Shown here piece by piece: positions 1 to 7,053 of a DNA stretch of 14,909 nucleotides. Location: NCBI GenBank assembly GCA_964367945.1, contig CAYIZZ010000050.1, positions 1 through 14,909 on the forward strand. Direction: 5' to 3'. The notes under the pieces were generated by a model. The model saw only the letters and a list, made by a program, of their open reading frames with translations. It was not told the origin of the DNA and did not search any database. The stretch is from JAAYCI01 sp964367945 (GTDB lineage: Bacteria; Bacillota; Clostridia; Oscillospirales; Ruminococcaceae). How positions within the stretch are numbered: the stretch's first letter is position 1; every line of letters begins with the position of its first letter. Made by a program: the position numbers and the translations under genes.

Positions 1-194
1 TTAAAGTTTTTGTCGCCAAGACCACCTGTGGACAACACAATACCTACTTTAACAGGATCACCACCGGTAGCTCCGGAGGCCTCAGCTGCTGTATCGCCGG
101 AAGCGGCAGGGGCTTCGGATGCTGCTTCACCACCACAAGCTGCTAATAAAAATACAAGACATAACACTAGAGCAAGAGCAATCAACTTTTTCAT
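1..194 (-). CDS. BMP/PnrA-family ABC transporter substrate-binding lipoprotein, N-terminal part
   Basis: Only the first 64 codons lie in the window; the gene runs off the left edge. The start ATG is preceded by a GAGGTG ribosome binding site about six bases upstream. The protein begins with a short basic n-region (MKK), a hydrophobic stretch and the lipobox LAAC, followed by an Ala/Ser/Glu/Gly-rich linker of about 25 residues, as usual for a lipoprotein tethered outside the cell membrane. The mature fold then opens with KVGIVLSTGGLGDKNF, which matches the first strand and loop of BMP/PnrA-type proteins (typically VGxVxDxGGxxDKSFN). These bind nucleosides or related ligands for ABC importers. 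The gene follows a YesM/YesN-type two-component pair on the same strand, so that pair may control it. The ligand cannot be told from this fragment. A ribose-type binding protein is the main alternative, but the GGLGDKNF loop argues for BMP. Confidence 0.82.
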   Translation of the reverse strand, partial: MKKLIALALVLCLVFLLAACGGEAASEAPAASGDTAAEASGATGGDPVKVGIVLSTGGLGDKNF

Positions 195-246
195 AAATAA
201 CACCTCAAAATATCATTTTTTTGTGCATACGATCCTTGCTGTAATG

Positions 247-275
247 AGTTTAACATATACATTAATGAAAATGAA
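247..275 (-). promoter_or_regulatory. weak candidate promoter for the BMP gene
   Basis: On the minus strand, TTCATT (270-275) and TAAACT (247-252) are separated by 17 bp, about 50 bases before the BMP start codon. Both hexamers are poor matches to the sigma-A consensus, as expected for a promoter that needs an activator. TGACAT repeats begin about 10 bp upstream. Other weak hexamer pairs could be chosen in this AT-rich stretch. Confidence 0.3.
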
Positions 276-285
276 GAAATAAATA

Positions 286-358
286 TGACATAACTTTTTC
301 CATTTTTGACATATTATGTAAACATTATCACATTTTTGACATATTTCTTTTTGACATG
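286..358 (-). repeat. TGACAT direct repeats, candidate response-regulator binding sites
   Basis: The minus-strand motif ATGTCAAAAA occurs three times exactly (348-357, 333-342, 303-312). A fourth, partial copy keeps the core ATGTCA (286-291). Start-to-start spacings are 15, 30 and about 21 bp. The repeats lie between the YesN-type regulator gene and the BMP gene and just upstream of the candidate BMP promoter, where an AraC-type activator would bind as direct repeats. Two copies fall inside the last codons of the regulator gene and encode its MSKRNMSKM tail. Binding is inferred from position and regulator class only. Confidence 0.5.
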
Positions 359-1059
359 CGTTCGCTTTCGGGTGTATTGCCCAAATTTCGCTTATAAATC
401 TTGCTGAAATAGCTGGCGTTTGGATACCCCACCGCCTTGGCCACCTCAGAGATAGCATCGTTTGTGCTAATCAGCATTCGCTGGGCAATTTCTAAGCGAT
501 AACGCATAAGATATGTACTGAAATTTTCGCCAACTTTCTCCTTGAATAATCTTGAAAAATATTCTGATGACAAAAACAAATGTTTTGCCATGTCATTTAG
601 GGTGATGCTGTTGGCATAATTTTCATGTATATAGACCAATGCTTTTTGCACGATATCACTGCCGCCGGCGGCAGGGTCTTGCTTATATTTCTCTGCATAG
701 CAGCACTCTAATATGTCGATTAGCTCCTTGCTTTTCATTTCTGTTTTAAGTAAATATTGTTTTGCGCCACACTGAATAGCACGCTTTGCAAAAGAAAAAT
801 CTTCGTGATTGGTCAAAATAATAAATGTAGCCACATACCCGCTTTTGCCTGCTGTTTCCATAAATGTCAAGCCGTCCATCTCGGGCATACTTATATCGGT
901 GATAACCACATCAGGATGGGTTTCTTTCATTGAAATCAGGCCTTCTTTGCCGTTGTTTACCACACCTACAATTTCAAATTTATCTTTGTAAGATTTCAAG
1001 CAATAAATCAGCCACTCACGTACAGGAGCCTCGTCATCCACAATAAGTATTTTCAGCAT
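328..1059 (-). CDS. YesN-type response regulator (receiver plus AraC DNA-binding domain)
   Basis: This 243-residue cytoplasmic protein is the output half of a two-component system. The receiver domain (about residues 1-122) has the acidic pair D8-D9, phosphoacceptor D55 in the context ITDISMPEMDG, conserved T83 and K105. An AraC/XylS-type domain with two helix-turn-helix motifs follows (about 135-235) and ends in the family signature GYPNASYFSKIYKRNLGNTP. The order receiver then AraC is that of the YesN family, which usually controls neighbouring carbohydrate or solute transport genes. The start codon overlaps the end of the sensor kinase gene by 7 bp, so the two are probably translationally coupled. 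Full-length YesN proteins often have a long middle region; this one is a short form with the two domains nearly adjacent. The C-terminal tail, rich in Met-Ser-Lys, is encoded by the TGACAT repeats that may serve as its own binding sites. Confidence 0.93.
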   Translation of the reverse strand: MLKILIVDDEAPVREWLIYCLKSYKDKFEIVGVVNNGKEGLISMKETHPDVVITDISMPEMDGLTFMETAGKSGYVATFIILTNHEDFSFAKRAIQCGAKQYLLKTEMKSKELIDILECCYAEKYKQDPAAGGSDIVQKALVYIHENYANSITLNDMAKHLFLSSEYFSRLFKEKVGENFSTYLMRYRLEIAQRMLISTNDAISEVAKAVGYPNASYFSKIYKRNLGNTPESERMSKRNMSKM

Positions 1060-2729
1060 GGCAACCCCTCCTTTTCTTTTGGAATCGAGAATGCAAACGT
1101 GCTGCCTTTTCCCTTTTCACTGGATACTTCCAACTTGCCAATAGCACCATAGTTTAACCGCAGACGTTCATTGATATTTTTAAGAGCGATTTTATTAATA
1201 CCTGATGGTGTATCAAAAATATGATCCAGCTGCTCTTTGTCCATGCCACGACCATCATCGCATACCTCCACGCGTATATAATCATCTTTTTCGTACATGG
1301 AAATACGTATGTGACAACATTTTCCGCTTTGTGGTGCATGAAAAATAGCATTTTCTATCAAAGGCTGAATGATGAAGGCTAAAATCTTGCATTGTAGCAC
1401 CTCGGACTCTATCGCATAAGAAACCAAAAAAGTATCGGGATATCGATATGTTTGCAGCTGAATATATTCACGTACACTATCCAGTTCTTGCTCGATGCGA
1501 ATGTAGGCACCCGATGGTGTAAGGGTCTTTCGCAAAAGCTTTGCAAAAGATACCAGCATCTCATTTGCCTCTTCATTACGGTTCATTTCAACATAAAATC
1601 GGATGGAGCTGAGGGTGTTATATACAAAATGGGGGTTGATTTGCGCTCGCAAAAAATCAATTTCCAACAGGCGTTTTTGCTGTTCCTTATCGGCAATAAG
1701 CTGCATTTGCTCGTTCACTTTTTTACTCATGCTGTTAAATGTTTCAAATATTTCGCCAAAGTCAAACTCACTGTGAACTTTCAATTCTACCATATCACCG
1801 GCGGCCACGCGCTTGATTCCGTAACTCAGTGTTTTCATGCGCCGGAAAAAGCGATTCATGAAAAACCAGATGATAAACGCAAGCAAAAGCAAAGATATCA
1901 CAAGTACCCACAGCACAATACCCTGCATGGTGACAAACGGTGAAGAAACCACTGTGGTAGGTAGATTTAACACCAGCTCCCACGGTGTACCCAATATGAG
2001 ACTGCTGAGAACATCGTCTTGCTCAGAAGACTGAAAAGTTGTGCCGATTTGGTCTTTATTCGCTGAAGAGATGATAGTGTTTTCACCATCTACTATGTAT
2101 AATACAAGCCCCTCTGTTGCCAAACCATGCGAAAGTTTAAAGTTGCGAAAAAGCGCATGCTCGCTGATATCCATCACTAAATAACCCACAATTTCATTGC
2201 TCAAGTGATCTTGGATAGCTTGCACGGTTTGAAATGTATAGCGGTAAATGCCTTCATTGTCAGGATGGTAGATAATATTTGATATGTACACATCATCCCG
2301 AAAAGTACTGTATGTTACATCGCCGTTTATGCTTTGTATAGTTGCGCCGGTATCGGTGGTGTAGCGCAAGCCATCAAGGCCGTAGATGAAAAAATTTTGT
2401 ATGCCATAAGTGCTGTCAGACCATAAATGTTCCCTTAAAAAATTGTCTACAGCATATGAAGTTTGCGTGGATACATTATCTTCAACACATGCGTTGATAA
2501 CCTGCACATCGTTGCGTATTTCGTTACCCACACGGATTATATCGTCAATAGCGCCGGCTAAATCGTCTGCATCGTGAGTTACCATGTTTTGATAAATTTG
2601 TACAGTTTCTTCTCGCAGCGTGGTTTCCGACACACGTATAAATATATAGTTGTTTACAATTGTTGTGCACATCACAATTATACCAAGTAACAAAAATATC
2701 CGAACAGTGTAACTTTTCATCCACTTCAT
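1053..2729 (-). CDS. YesM-type sensor histidine kinase
   Basis: This 558-residue membrane protein senses an extracellular signal and phosphorylates the regulator encoded immediately downstream. It has a first membrane helix at about residues 7-30, an extracellular sensor region of about 235 residues (dCache-like by length and position), a second helix at about 270-291, a HAMP linker (about 292-344) and a His_kinase/HATPase core. The phosphoacceptor is H367 in RAQINPHFVYNTL, the motif specific to the YesM/LytS class. The ATP-binding part shows the N-box QPLIENAIFHA (N460), the G1 box DDGRGM (491-496) and the late GKGSTF motif (541-545). An AAGGAAAGG ribosome binding site lies about 12 bases before the ATG, a slightly long spacing; an alternative start at Met4 is possible. 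Two candidate promoters lie upstream. The sensed ligand is unknown; its neighbour suggests the substrate of the BMP transporter. Confidence 0.93.
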   Translation of the reverse strand: MKWMKSYTVRIFLLLGIIVMCTTIVNNYIFIRVSETTLREETVQIYQNMVTHDADDLAGAIDDIIRVGNEIRNDVQVINACVEDNVSTQTSYAVDNFLREHLWSDSTYGIQNFFIYGLDGLRYTTDTGATIQSINGDVTYSTFRDDVYISNIIYHPDNEGIYRYTFQTVQAIQDHLSNEIVGYLVMDISEHALFRNFKLSHGLATEGLVLYIVDGENTIISSANKDQIGTTFQSSEQDDVLSSLILGTPWELVLNLPTTVVSSPFVTMQGIVLWVLVISLLLLAFIIWFFMNRFFRRMKTLSYGIKRVAAGDMVELKVHSEFDFGEIFETFNSMSKKVNEQMQLIADKEQQKRLLEIDFLRAQINPHFVYNTLSSIRFYVEMNRNEEANEMLVSFAKLLRKTLTPSGAYIRIEQELDSVREYIQLQTYRYPDTFLVSYAIESEVLQCKILAFIIQPLIENAIFHAPQSGKCCHIRISMYEKDDYIRVEVCDDGRGMDKEQLDHIFDTPSGINKIALKNINERLRLNYGAIGKLEVSSEKGKGSTFAFSIPKEKEGLPC

Positions 2730-2777
2730 ATTTTACCCAAACCTTTCCTTGAGCCTTTGGCGCTATTAAAAAAACAT

Positions 2778-2806
2778 ATAATAATCCGAGTTTCATCCTA
2801 TACCAA
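2778..2806 (-). promoter_or_regulatory. candidate proximal promoter of the sensor kinase-regulator genes
   Basis: On the minus strand, TTGGTA (2801-2806) and TATTAT (2778-2783) are 17 bp apart and about 50 bases before the kinase start codon. The fit to the sigma-A consensus is moderate. Confidence 0.45.
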
Positions 2807-2861
2807 AGACCGATTCTTTACACAGTGTCTGAGGCAAAATATCAAGATTGCACTATGAAAA

Positions 2862-2890
2862 ATTTTATCATATTGAACGCCGATTATCAA
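2862..2890 (-). promoter_or_regulatory. candidate distal promoter of the sensor kinase-regulator genes
   Basis: On the minus strand, TTGATA (2885-2890) and TAAAAT (2862-2867) are exactly 17 bp apart, a good sigma-A match. Transcription from here would give a leader of about 130 bases. The inverted repeat at 2897-2943 ends just upstream of the -35 box, a position suited to an activator. Confidence 0.5.
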
Positions 2891-2896
2891 TAAAGA

Positions 2897-2943
2897 TTCC
2901 ACCTACTGCAGGCGTAATTTAAAAACTTCGAATATAGGTGGAA
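2897..2943. repeat. 9-bp perfect inverted repeat upstream of the sensor kinase promoter
   Basis: TTCCACCTA (2897-2905) and TAGGTGGAA (2935-2943) form perfect arms around a 29-base spacer. It sits in the 475-base gap between the sensor kinase and pump-kinase genes, directly upstream of the distal promoter. It may be a paired operator or an RNA stem. Apart from this repeat, two promoters, a terminator and two hairpins, I see nothing else in 2730-3204. Confidence 0.4.
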
Positions 2944-3011
2944 AGCATATCGGTATACACGCGGTTTTAGCAATCTGACATACTATGGCTTGGATTCAAA
3001 AAGCGTCAAAT

Positions 3012-3043
3012 AAAAAACAGCCATTTATTAAATAGCTGCTTTT
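3012..3043 (-). terminator. candidate terminator of the marR-pump operon
   Basis: CAGC (3018-3021) pairs with GCTG (3035-3038), with further A/T pairing inside (3023-3033) and an outer A4/T4 pairing. On the minus strand it ends in six Ts (complement of 3012-3017). It lies about 160 bases past the pump-kinase stop codon. The GC part is only four pairs with one mismatch above it, so it is probably moderate in strength. The symmetry would also let it work on the plus strand. Confidence 0.5.
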
Positions 3044-3058
3044 GTATTGTACATACAA

Positions 3059-3104
3059 CCACCGACTATGTCAGTGGAGCGAAAAGATATTTCATCTTTT
3101 TTGC
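3059..3104. other. two adjacent hairpins of unknown role
   Basis: Hairpin 1 pairs CCACCGAC (3059-3066) with GTCAGTGG (3070-3077) over a three-base loop; all eight pairs form, one of them G-T. Hairpin 2 follows after one base: AAAAGAT (3082-3088) pairs with ATCTTTT (3094-3100) around ATTTC, extendable with one bulge to GC at 3079-3080 and 3103-3104. Both lie in the 3' untranslated region of the pump-kinase gene, before its terminator. Such paired hairpins may be an mRNA 3' structure or a leftover end of an IS200/IS605-type element. No transposase or TnpB sequence is present to support the latter. Confidence 0.4.
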
Positions 3105-3204
3105 TTTTAAAGTTATTCATTTTTCGTATCACATTTTGCTTTATTATTGCGCCTTATTTAAAAAACTGCTTTTTCACGGATAGGCCACTGCAATATTCGT
3201 GCTG

Positions 3205-5232
3205 TTAAACCGTTACTGAAATTGCTTTTAAAATAATTTCAACAGCACCTTCTATCCCTACTTTCGATGTATCAATGCAAAGGTTATAATTGTCATTATT
3301 CGCCCATTTTTGTGCCGTTTGACCCTCGTAATACTTCGCCCTGTTTTTATCTATTTCAAGTATTTGGCTTGCCATTTCTTTCTCGCTTATCGTCTTTCTG
3401 TCTTCAGGCACTTTATCAAAACAACGATTCACCCTATACTGCATATCCGAAGAGTAAATATACACCTTGAGCGGCTTGATTTCTCTTAAAACATAATCGG
3501 AGCATCCACCTACAAAAACAGCGCTTGACTTGCTTGCAAGCTTCTTTAGCATGTACGTTTTAGCAAGATTGACTTCGCCTGCCGGTATCTGTTTGTACAT
3601 CGTAAAAGAGCGTGAAAATGTATATCCAAAACCTCTTGAAACATTGCTGTCAAGTTTATCTATCAGCGTAGTATCAAGCCCTGTTTCCTTTGAAATCGCC
3701 TGTAATATCTCCTTGTCGTAATACGCTACCGACAAAGCATCGGCAACCCTTTTCCCCACCTCACGGCCACCACTGCCAAATTGTCTGCTCACAGTAATTA
3801 TCCTGTATGGTGCATTTGTATCAAACGTGCTTTGAGTATTTATATCATTTGTTGCTACATTACTCTCGTAAGCAGACACGGACTTGCTTTTATACAGCTT
3901 TTTGTTGGTAATTTTCAGCAAGACAAGCCCTATAATCACAGCGCACAATTCCGCAAACGGAACACTAAGCCAAATGCCGTTTATGTCAAAAAACATTGGC
4001 AAAGTAAATATGCCGATACTCACAAACACAAGGCCCCTGCTTGCAGCTACCAAAACAGACTCAAGGCCTTTGCCGATAAAGGTGAAATATCCCGAGTTTA
4101 GTATATTAAATCCTGACATCAAAAATGTAAAGGCATATAGCTTTCCACCCGACACCGCAATGGATATCAGCTCTGGGTTATCCTTTATAAACAGCCCTGC
4201 AAGCATCTCACCAAAGAAAAAAAGCAACAAAAACAATATCACACCAAAAACCAGATTGCAGATGTATGAGGTTTTCATGATTTTTTTAACCCTTTGATAA
4301 TCATTCATACCAAAGTTATAACTTACAATAGGGCCTATGCCGTCTGAAATTCCAAACAGCAACATGCTACCAAGCATCCCCACATAACTTATCGCTGTAA
4401 ACGCTGTCACGCCGCCTGCGCCTGCGATGCTCATTAGTGAGATATTAAACAAAAATGTGGTGATGGCGCCTGAGAGCGAGTTTATTCCTTCCGAACTACC
4501 GTTATATAACACCGAGCTGATGCTTTCTGTTTTGAATTTTCCAACGAATATGTTAATCACGTTCTTTTTGTTCAGCATTGGCGAAGTAACGAACAAAAGC
4601 GAAGAGCTAAGGGCAATTCCCGTGGCAAGTGCCGCACCCATTACTCCCATATTTAGTCTTGCAATGAACAGATAATCCAGCGAAATATTTACAACCACGC
4701 TTAGCATCGAGCCATACAGGTATCTTTCCGGATTGCCTACAACTCTTGATAAAAATCCAAAATATTGCACAATACACATAGGTGCTGCGAATATAGAAAT
4801 AACCTGAATGTAAGTAGATACATCTGCCAAAAGCAGCTCGTCAGCACCTAAAATGCGTGCTATTGACTCGTTTAAGAATTGCCCTAAAACCGTGATTGAA
4901 ATTGCAAGGCTTAGTATTATTCTAAAAAAAGTTGCAAAAGCGTTTTGCGCCTTTGGGATGTCACCCGAGCCAAGACTTATTCCGATATAGCTTTGGGCAC
5001 CGACGCTGATAACCATAGCAACCCCAAAAATAATTGACATAATAGGCCCGGCAATGTTTACGCTTGCCAAAGCATTAGGCCCCACAAAATTTCCCACAAA
5101 TATACCGTCAATCATCATTTGCATGCCTGAAATTATCATAGCAATTACAGCCGGTAAGCAATATTTTATCATCAGCTTAGGAATACTTTCTGTTCCTAAA
5201 ATAGTTTCGTTGTTCACAGTTTTACTGCTCAT
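3205..5232 (-). CDS. MATE efflux transporter fused to a cytidylate-kinase-like domain
   Basis: This is a single uninterrupted 675-residue reading frame, about 220 residues longer than a normal MATE pump. Residues 1-445 are a complete MATE transporter (two bundles of membrane helices, start SIPKLMIKYCLPAVIAMIIS, second-half motif GISDGIGPIVSYNFG), which exports drugs or metabolites using a Na+ or H+ gradient. A polar linker (about 446-475) leads to a cytoplasmic P-loop domain (476-675) of the cytidylate-kinase-like family (Cytidylate_kin2). That domain shows the Walker A form ITVSRQFGSGGREVGK (residues 479-494), YYDKEI, VGGCSDYVL (where the family usually has VGRCADYVL), and the late block RAKYYEGQT...W...NYNLCID. 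The kinase's true substrate is unknown. A GGGGGA ribosome binding site lies four bases before ATG. The gene lies 42 bases after the marR stop and is probably cotranscribed with it. A frame error joining two genes is unlikely, since the linker is in frame with no internal stop. Confidence 0.9.
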   Translation of the reverse strand: MSSKTVNNETILGTESIPKLMIKYCLPAVIAMIISGMQMMIDGIFVGNFVGPNALASVNIAGPIMSIIFGVAMVISVGAQSYIGISLGSGDIPKAQNAFATFFRIILSLAISITVLGQFLNESIARILGADELLLADVSTYIQVISIFAAPMCIVQYFGFLSRVVGNPERYLYGSMLSVVVNISLDYLFIARLNMGVMGAALATGIALSSSLLFVTSPMLNKKNVINIFVGKFKTESISSVLYNGSSEGINSLSGAITTFLFNISLMSIAGAGGVTAFTAISYVGMLGSMLLFGISDGIGPIVSYNFGMNDYQRVKKIMKTSYICNLVFGVILFLLLFFFGEMLAGLFIKDNPELISIAVSGGKLYAFTFLMSGFNILNSGYFTFIGKGLESVLVAASRGLVFVSIGIFTLPMFFDINGIWLSVPFAELCAVIIGLVLLKITNKKLYKSKSVSAYESNVATNDINTQSTFDTNAPYRIITVSRQFGSGGREVGKRVADALSVAYYDKEILQAISKETGLDTTLIDKLDSNVSRGFGYTFSRSFTMYKQIPAGEVNLAKTYMLKKLASKSSAVFVGGCSDYVLREIKPLKVYIYSSDMQYRVNRCFDKVPEDRKTISEKEMASQILEIDKNRAKYYEGQTAQKWANNDNYNLCIDTSKVGIEGAVEIILKAISVTV

Positions 5233-5263
5233 TTTTCCCCCACGCTATTATCATCTTTGATCC

Positions 5264-5304
5264 CATTATTTTCTTCAATCATTATTTTCTTCAATCATTA
5301 TTTT
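5264..5304. repeat. 16-bp tandem duplication across the marR stop codon
   Basis: The 16-base unit CATTATTTTCTTCAAT occurs at 5264-5279 and again at 5280-5295, followed by its first nine bases at 5296-5304. Sixteen is not a multiple of three. Removing one copy on paper lets marR read through to a TGA that overlaps the pump-kinase ATG as ATGA. The duplication therefore looks recent, and may be reversible by slippage. Confidence 0.85.
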
Positions 5305-5730
5305 TCCGATTAAGGCAAGCGTTTCGCAAAGAACACTTAGGTCTTTATCAGAATATTTCCCGCATAAATTCTCTTCAAGCTTTTTCTCGAAATAATCACC
5401 GTAAAAGCTTAAGCATTTGTTTTCATCTGCAAACAGATAGTATACCCTTTTGTCGACAGGGCTTTGCCGCCTTGTCACATAGCCTTTTTTTATCAGCTCT
5501 TTAACCTTTTTTGTCACCGATGGTCTTGAAACACAAAGCAAATCTGCAATTTGTGTAGAAGTATACCTGCCCGGATATGCCCTTATTATGTCAAGATAAA
5601 GCATGTCATTATATGTGAGTTTGCTATGCTCGCCTAAACTGTTTTGCAGCCTCAACTCAGATATAGATAAATCGTGATAAAACTTTGTGATCACGTCTGA
5701 TAATTTACTAATCATAATCTTCACATCCAT
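5275..5730 (-). CDS. MarR-family transcriptional regulator
   Basis: This 151-residue protein is a winged-helix repressor of the MarR family, usually a dimer that leaves DNA on binding a small molecule. The core is seen at about residues 36-105: LTYNDMLYLDIIRAYPG, the recognition segment STQIADLLCVSRPSVTKKVKELIKKGYV, and the wing TRRQSPVDKRVYYLF with the family D-x-R. A helical tail follows. Neither start has a strong ribosome binding site: the ATG at 5730 has none clear, and an internal ATG at 5715 (Met6) has a weak upstream purine run. It is the first gene of a two-gene operon with the pump-kinase fusion, the common marR-efflux layout. A 34-bp palindrome overlaps its promoter, consistent with autorepression. 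The C-terminus is shortened by a 16-bp duplication: without it the protein would be 161 residues and its stop would overlap the next start. Confidence 0.9.
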   Translation of the reverse strand: MDVKIMISKLSDVITKFYHDLSISELRLQNSLGEHSKLTYNDMLYLDIIRAYPGRYTSTQIADLLCVSRPSVTKKVKELIKKGYVTRRQSPVDKRVYYLFADENKCLSFYGDYFEKKLEENLCGKYSDKDLSVLCETLALIGKIMIEENND

Positions 5731-5734
5731 AGTT

Positions 5735-5768
5735 TAGTTGCACAATAATAGTTATTATAACGCAACTA
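5735..5768. promoter_or_regulatory. imperfect palindrome, candidate MarR operator
   Basis: TAGTTGC (5735-5741) and GCAACTA (5762-5768) are perfect arms, and the centre adds AATAAT/TATTATT symmetry; 13 of 17 positions match between the half-sites. It covers the -10 box and start region of the marR promoter, as expected for an autorepressor operator. Confidence 0.6.
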
Positions 5769-5782
5769 ATATGCCTTGTAAA
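5754..5782 (-). promoter_or_regulatory. promoter of the marR-pump operon
   Basis: On the minus strand, TTTACA (5777-5782) and a perfect TATAAT (5754-5759) are 17 bp apart. Transcription would start near 5747, about 17 bases before the marR ATG, inside the palindrome. The short leader fits the lack of a strong ribosome binding site before the ATG at 5730, and may favour the internal ATG at 5715. Confidence 0.65.
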
Positions 5783-5802
5783 TTCTTGAAAATTAAAGAT
5801 TT

Positions 5803-5828
5803 AAAAAAAACACCGAGCTGTGCTCGGT
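5803..5828 (-). terminator. rho-independent terminator of the sugar operon
   Basis: ACCGAGC (5812-5818) pairs perfectly with GCTCGGT (5822-5828) over a three-base loop. On the minus strand the stem is followed by one G and eight Ts (complement of 5803-5810). It lies about 75 bases past the ROK regulator stop codon and separates the operon from marR. Confidence 0.88.
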
Positions 5829-5904
5829 ATTTTCTCATGTTTAGACCATACTAGCACTTCGCCGGCACCATTTACACGCCCCCCGAAATGAAAACATAAC
5901 AAAT

Positions 5905-7053
5905 CTACTCACGATTATACTTAGGAAGTGCGCTTAGTACTTCGTCCATAAACCCTTCTAAAACACCATTGAAACAACCCAACAATTCACTGTTTTCCAG
6001 CAAAGCCGGTTGGATACAAATAGGCATAGACAAAGAAGAATTATTGGCTCGTATATAAGGCATACAAGCATCAATAATCAGCTGTGTATACCGGTTTGAT
6101 GCGCTATTAACGACGATACAATGTGGATCAATAGTCCATGCGATATTAGATAACACTTGAGCTATGTAATCCGTCGCTCTATTGATGCAAGCTACTATAT
6201 CAAGATCACCTGCATCATACCTAGCAAATGCTTCATATTGAGAAATCCCGGGAGCAATAAGATTAATATCTTGCATAAGCCTCGGGATTGAAGCAAGATT
6301 CTCCAGCGTTTCCGGACCATTGTCGGTTTGTACCAAGCAACGGCCAACTTCTCCGGCCATGTGATTTGCACCTACATACCAGCCGTCCTCATGTAAAAAC
6401 GCACCACCCACGCCAAAGCCTGCGTAAAAATAGAAAAGGCTTTTCTTGCCTAGCGCTTCCATTTCTGCTTGCGCTGAAGCAAACACATCATGCATTACTC
6501 GTACATTTTTTAGCTTGAATTGTCCCATGAAATACTCTGCAATAGAAAAATCTTTGAACTCGGGAATCAGGTCATGATTAACACGATCTAACTCTTCATA
6601 GTATGTACTTGGCACAGATACGCCAATACCTATACATCGCTCGGGCTGTAACGCTAGGTCTGAACGCATTTGCTCGCAAAGTAAGGATAGATTTTCTTCG
6701 TAAGAGCGTTGCTTATCGAAGATAATGTTGCGTTTTTCTCGAACCCGTGCATCAATCGAAAAAATACAATAACTAAAATAATCATGCGAAATCAAGCTAA
6801 TGCACGCAATCACCCCATAATGCCGCGCAATATGTAAAACACGAGGTTTACGGCCAATGCTTGCATCTGTCTTGCTTTCTTGTAAAACATCCGAAGCAAT
6901 TAATTCATCCACCACATTTTTTACTGTCATCACACTGATTCCGTGCTCTGTTGCCAAATCACGACGTAGCATTTCCCCATTTTTCAGTATGCTTCGTAAA
7001 ATTTTCTTGTGGTTAATTTCACGAATTTCTCGGCATGAATTTTTTGATATCAT
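5905..7053 (-). CDS. ROK-family transcriptional repressor (NagC/XylR type)
   Basis: This 382-residue protein has an N-terminal winged helix (about residues 14-60; NHKKILRSILKNGEMLRRDLA and GISVMTVKNVVDELI), then a ROK sugar-binding fold (about 80-365) with FYAGFGVGGAFL (residues 208-220) and the sugar-contact segment HMAGEVGR. The DxGGT phosphate motif of active ROK kinases is missing (SLISHD at the equivalent place), so it should bind sugar without phosphorylating it. The CxCGxxGC zinc motif usual after the AGE segment is also absent. It is the last gene of the operon, 155 bases after the ATPase gene, with an AGGAA ribosome binding site about seven bases before ATG. It most likely represses the operon until the imported sugar or a phosphorylated product is present. 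Its operator cannot be fixed from sequence. Confidence 0.9.
   Translation of the reverse strand: MISKNSCREIREINHKKILRSILKNGEMLRRDLATEHGISVMTVKNVVDELIASDVLQESKTDASIGRKPRVLHIARHYGVIACISLISHDYFSYCIFSIDARVREKRNIIFDKQRSYEENLSLLCEQMRSDLALQPERCIGIGVSVPSTYYEELDRVNHDLIPEFKDFSIAEYFMGQFKLKNVRVMHDVFASAQAEMEALGKKSLFYFYAGFGVGGAFLHEDGWYVGANHMAGEVGRCLVQTDNGPETLENLASIPRLMQDINLIAPGISQYEAFARYDAGDLDIVACINRATDYIAQVLSNIAWTIDPHCIVVNSASNRYTQLIIDACMPYIRANNSSLSMPICIQPALLENSELLGCFNGVLEGFMDEVLSALPKYNRE

Noticed and set aside
1452..1943. 163-codon plus-strand frame opposite the sensor kinase
   Set aside because: It is an antisense shadow of a well-supported kinase gene, with no recognisable domain and no ribosome binding site that I could support.
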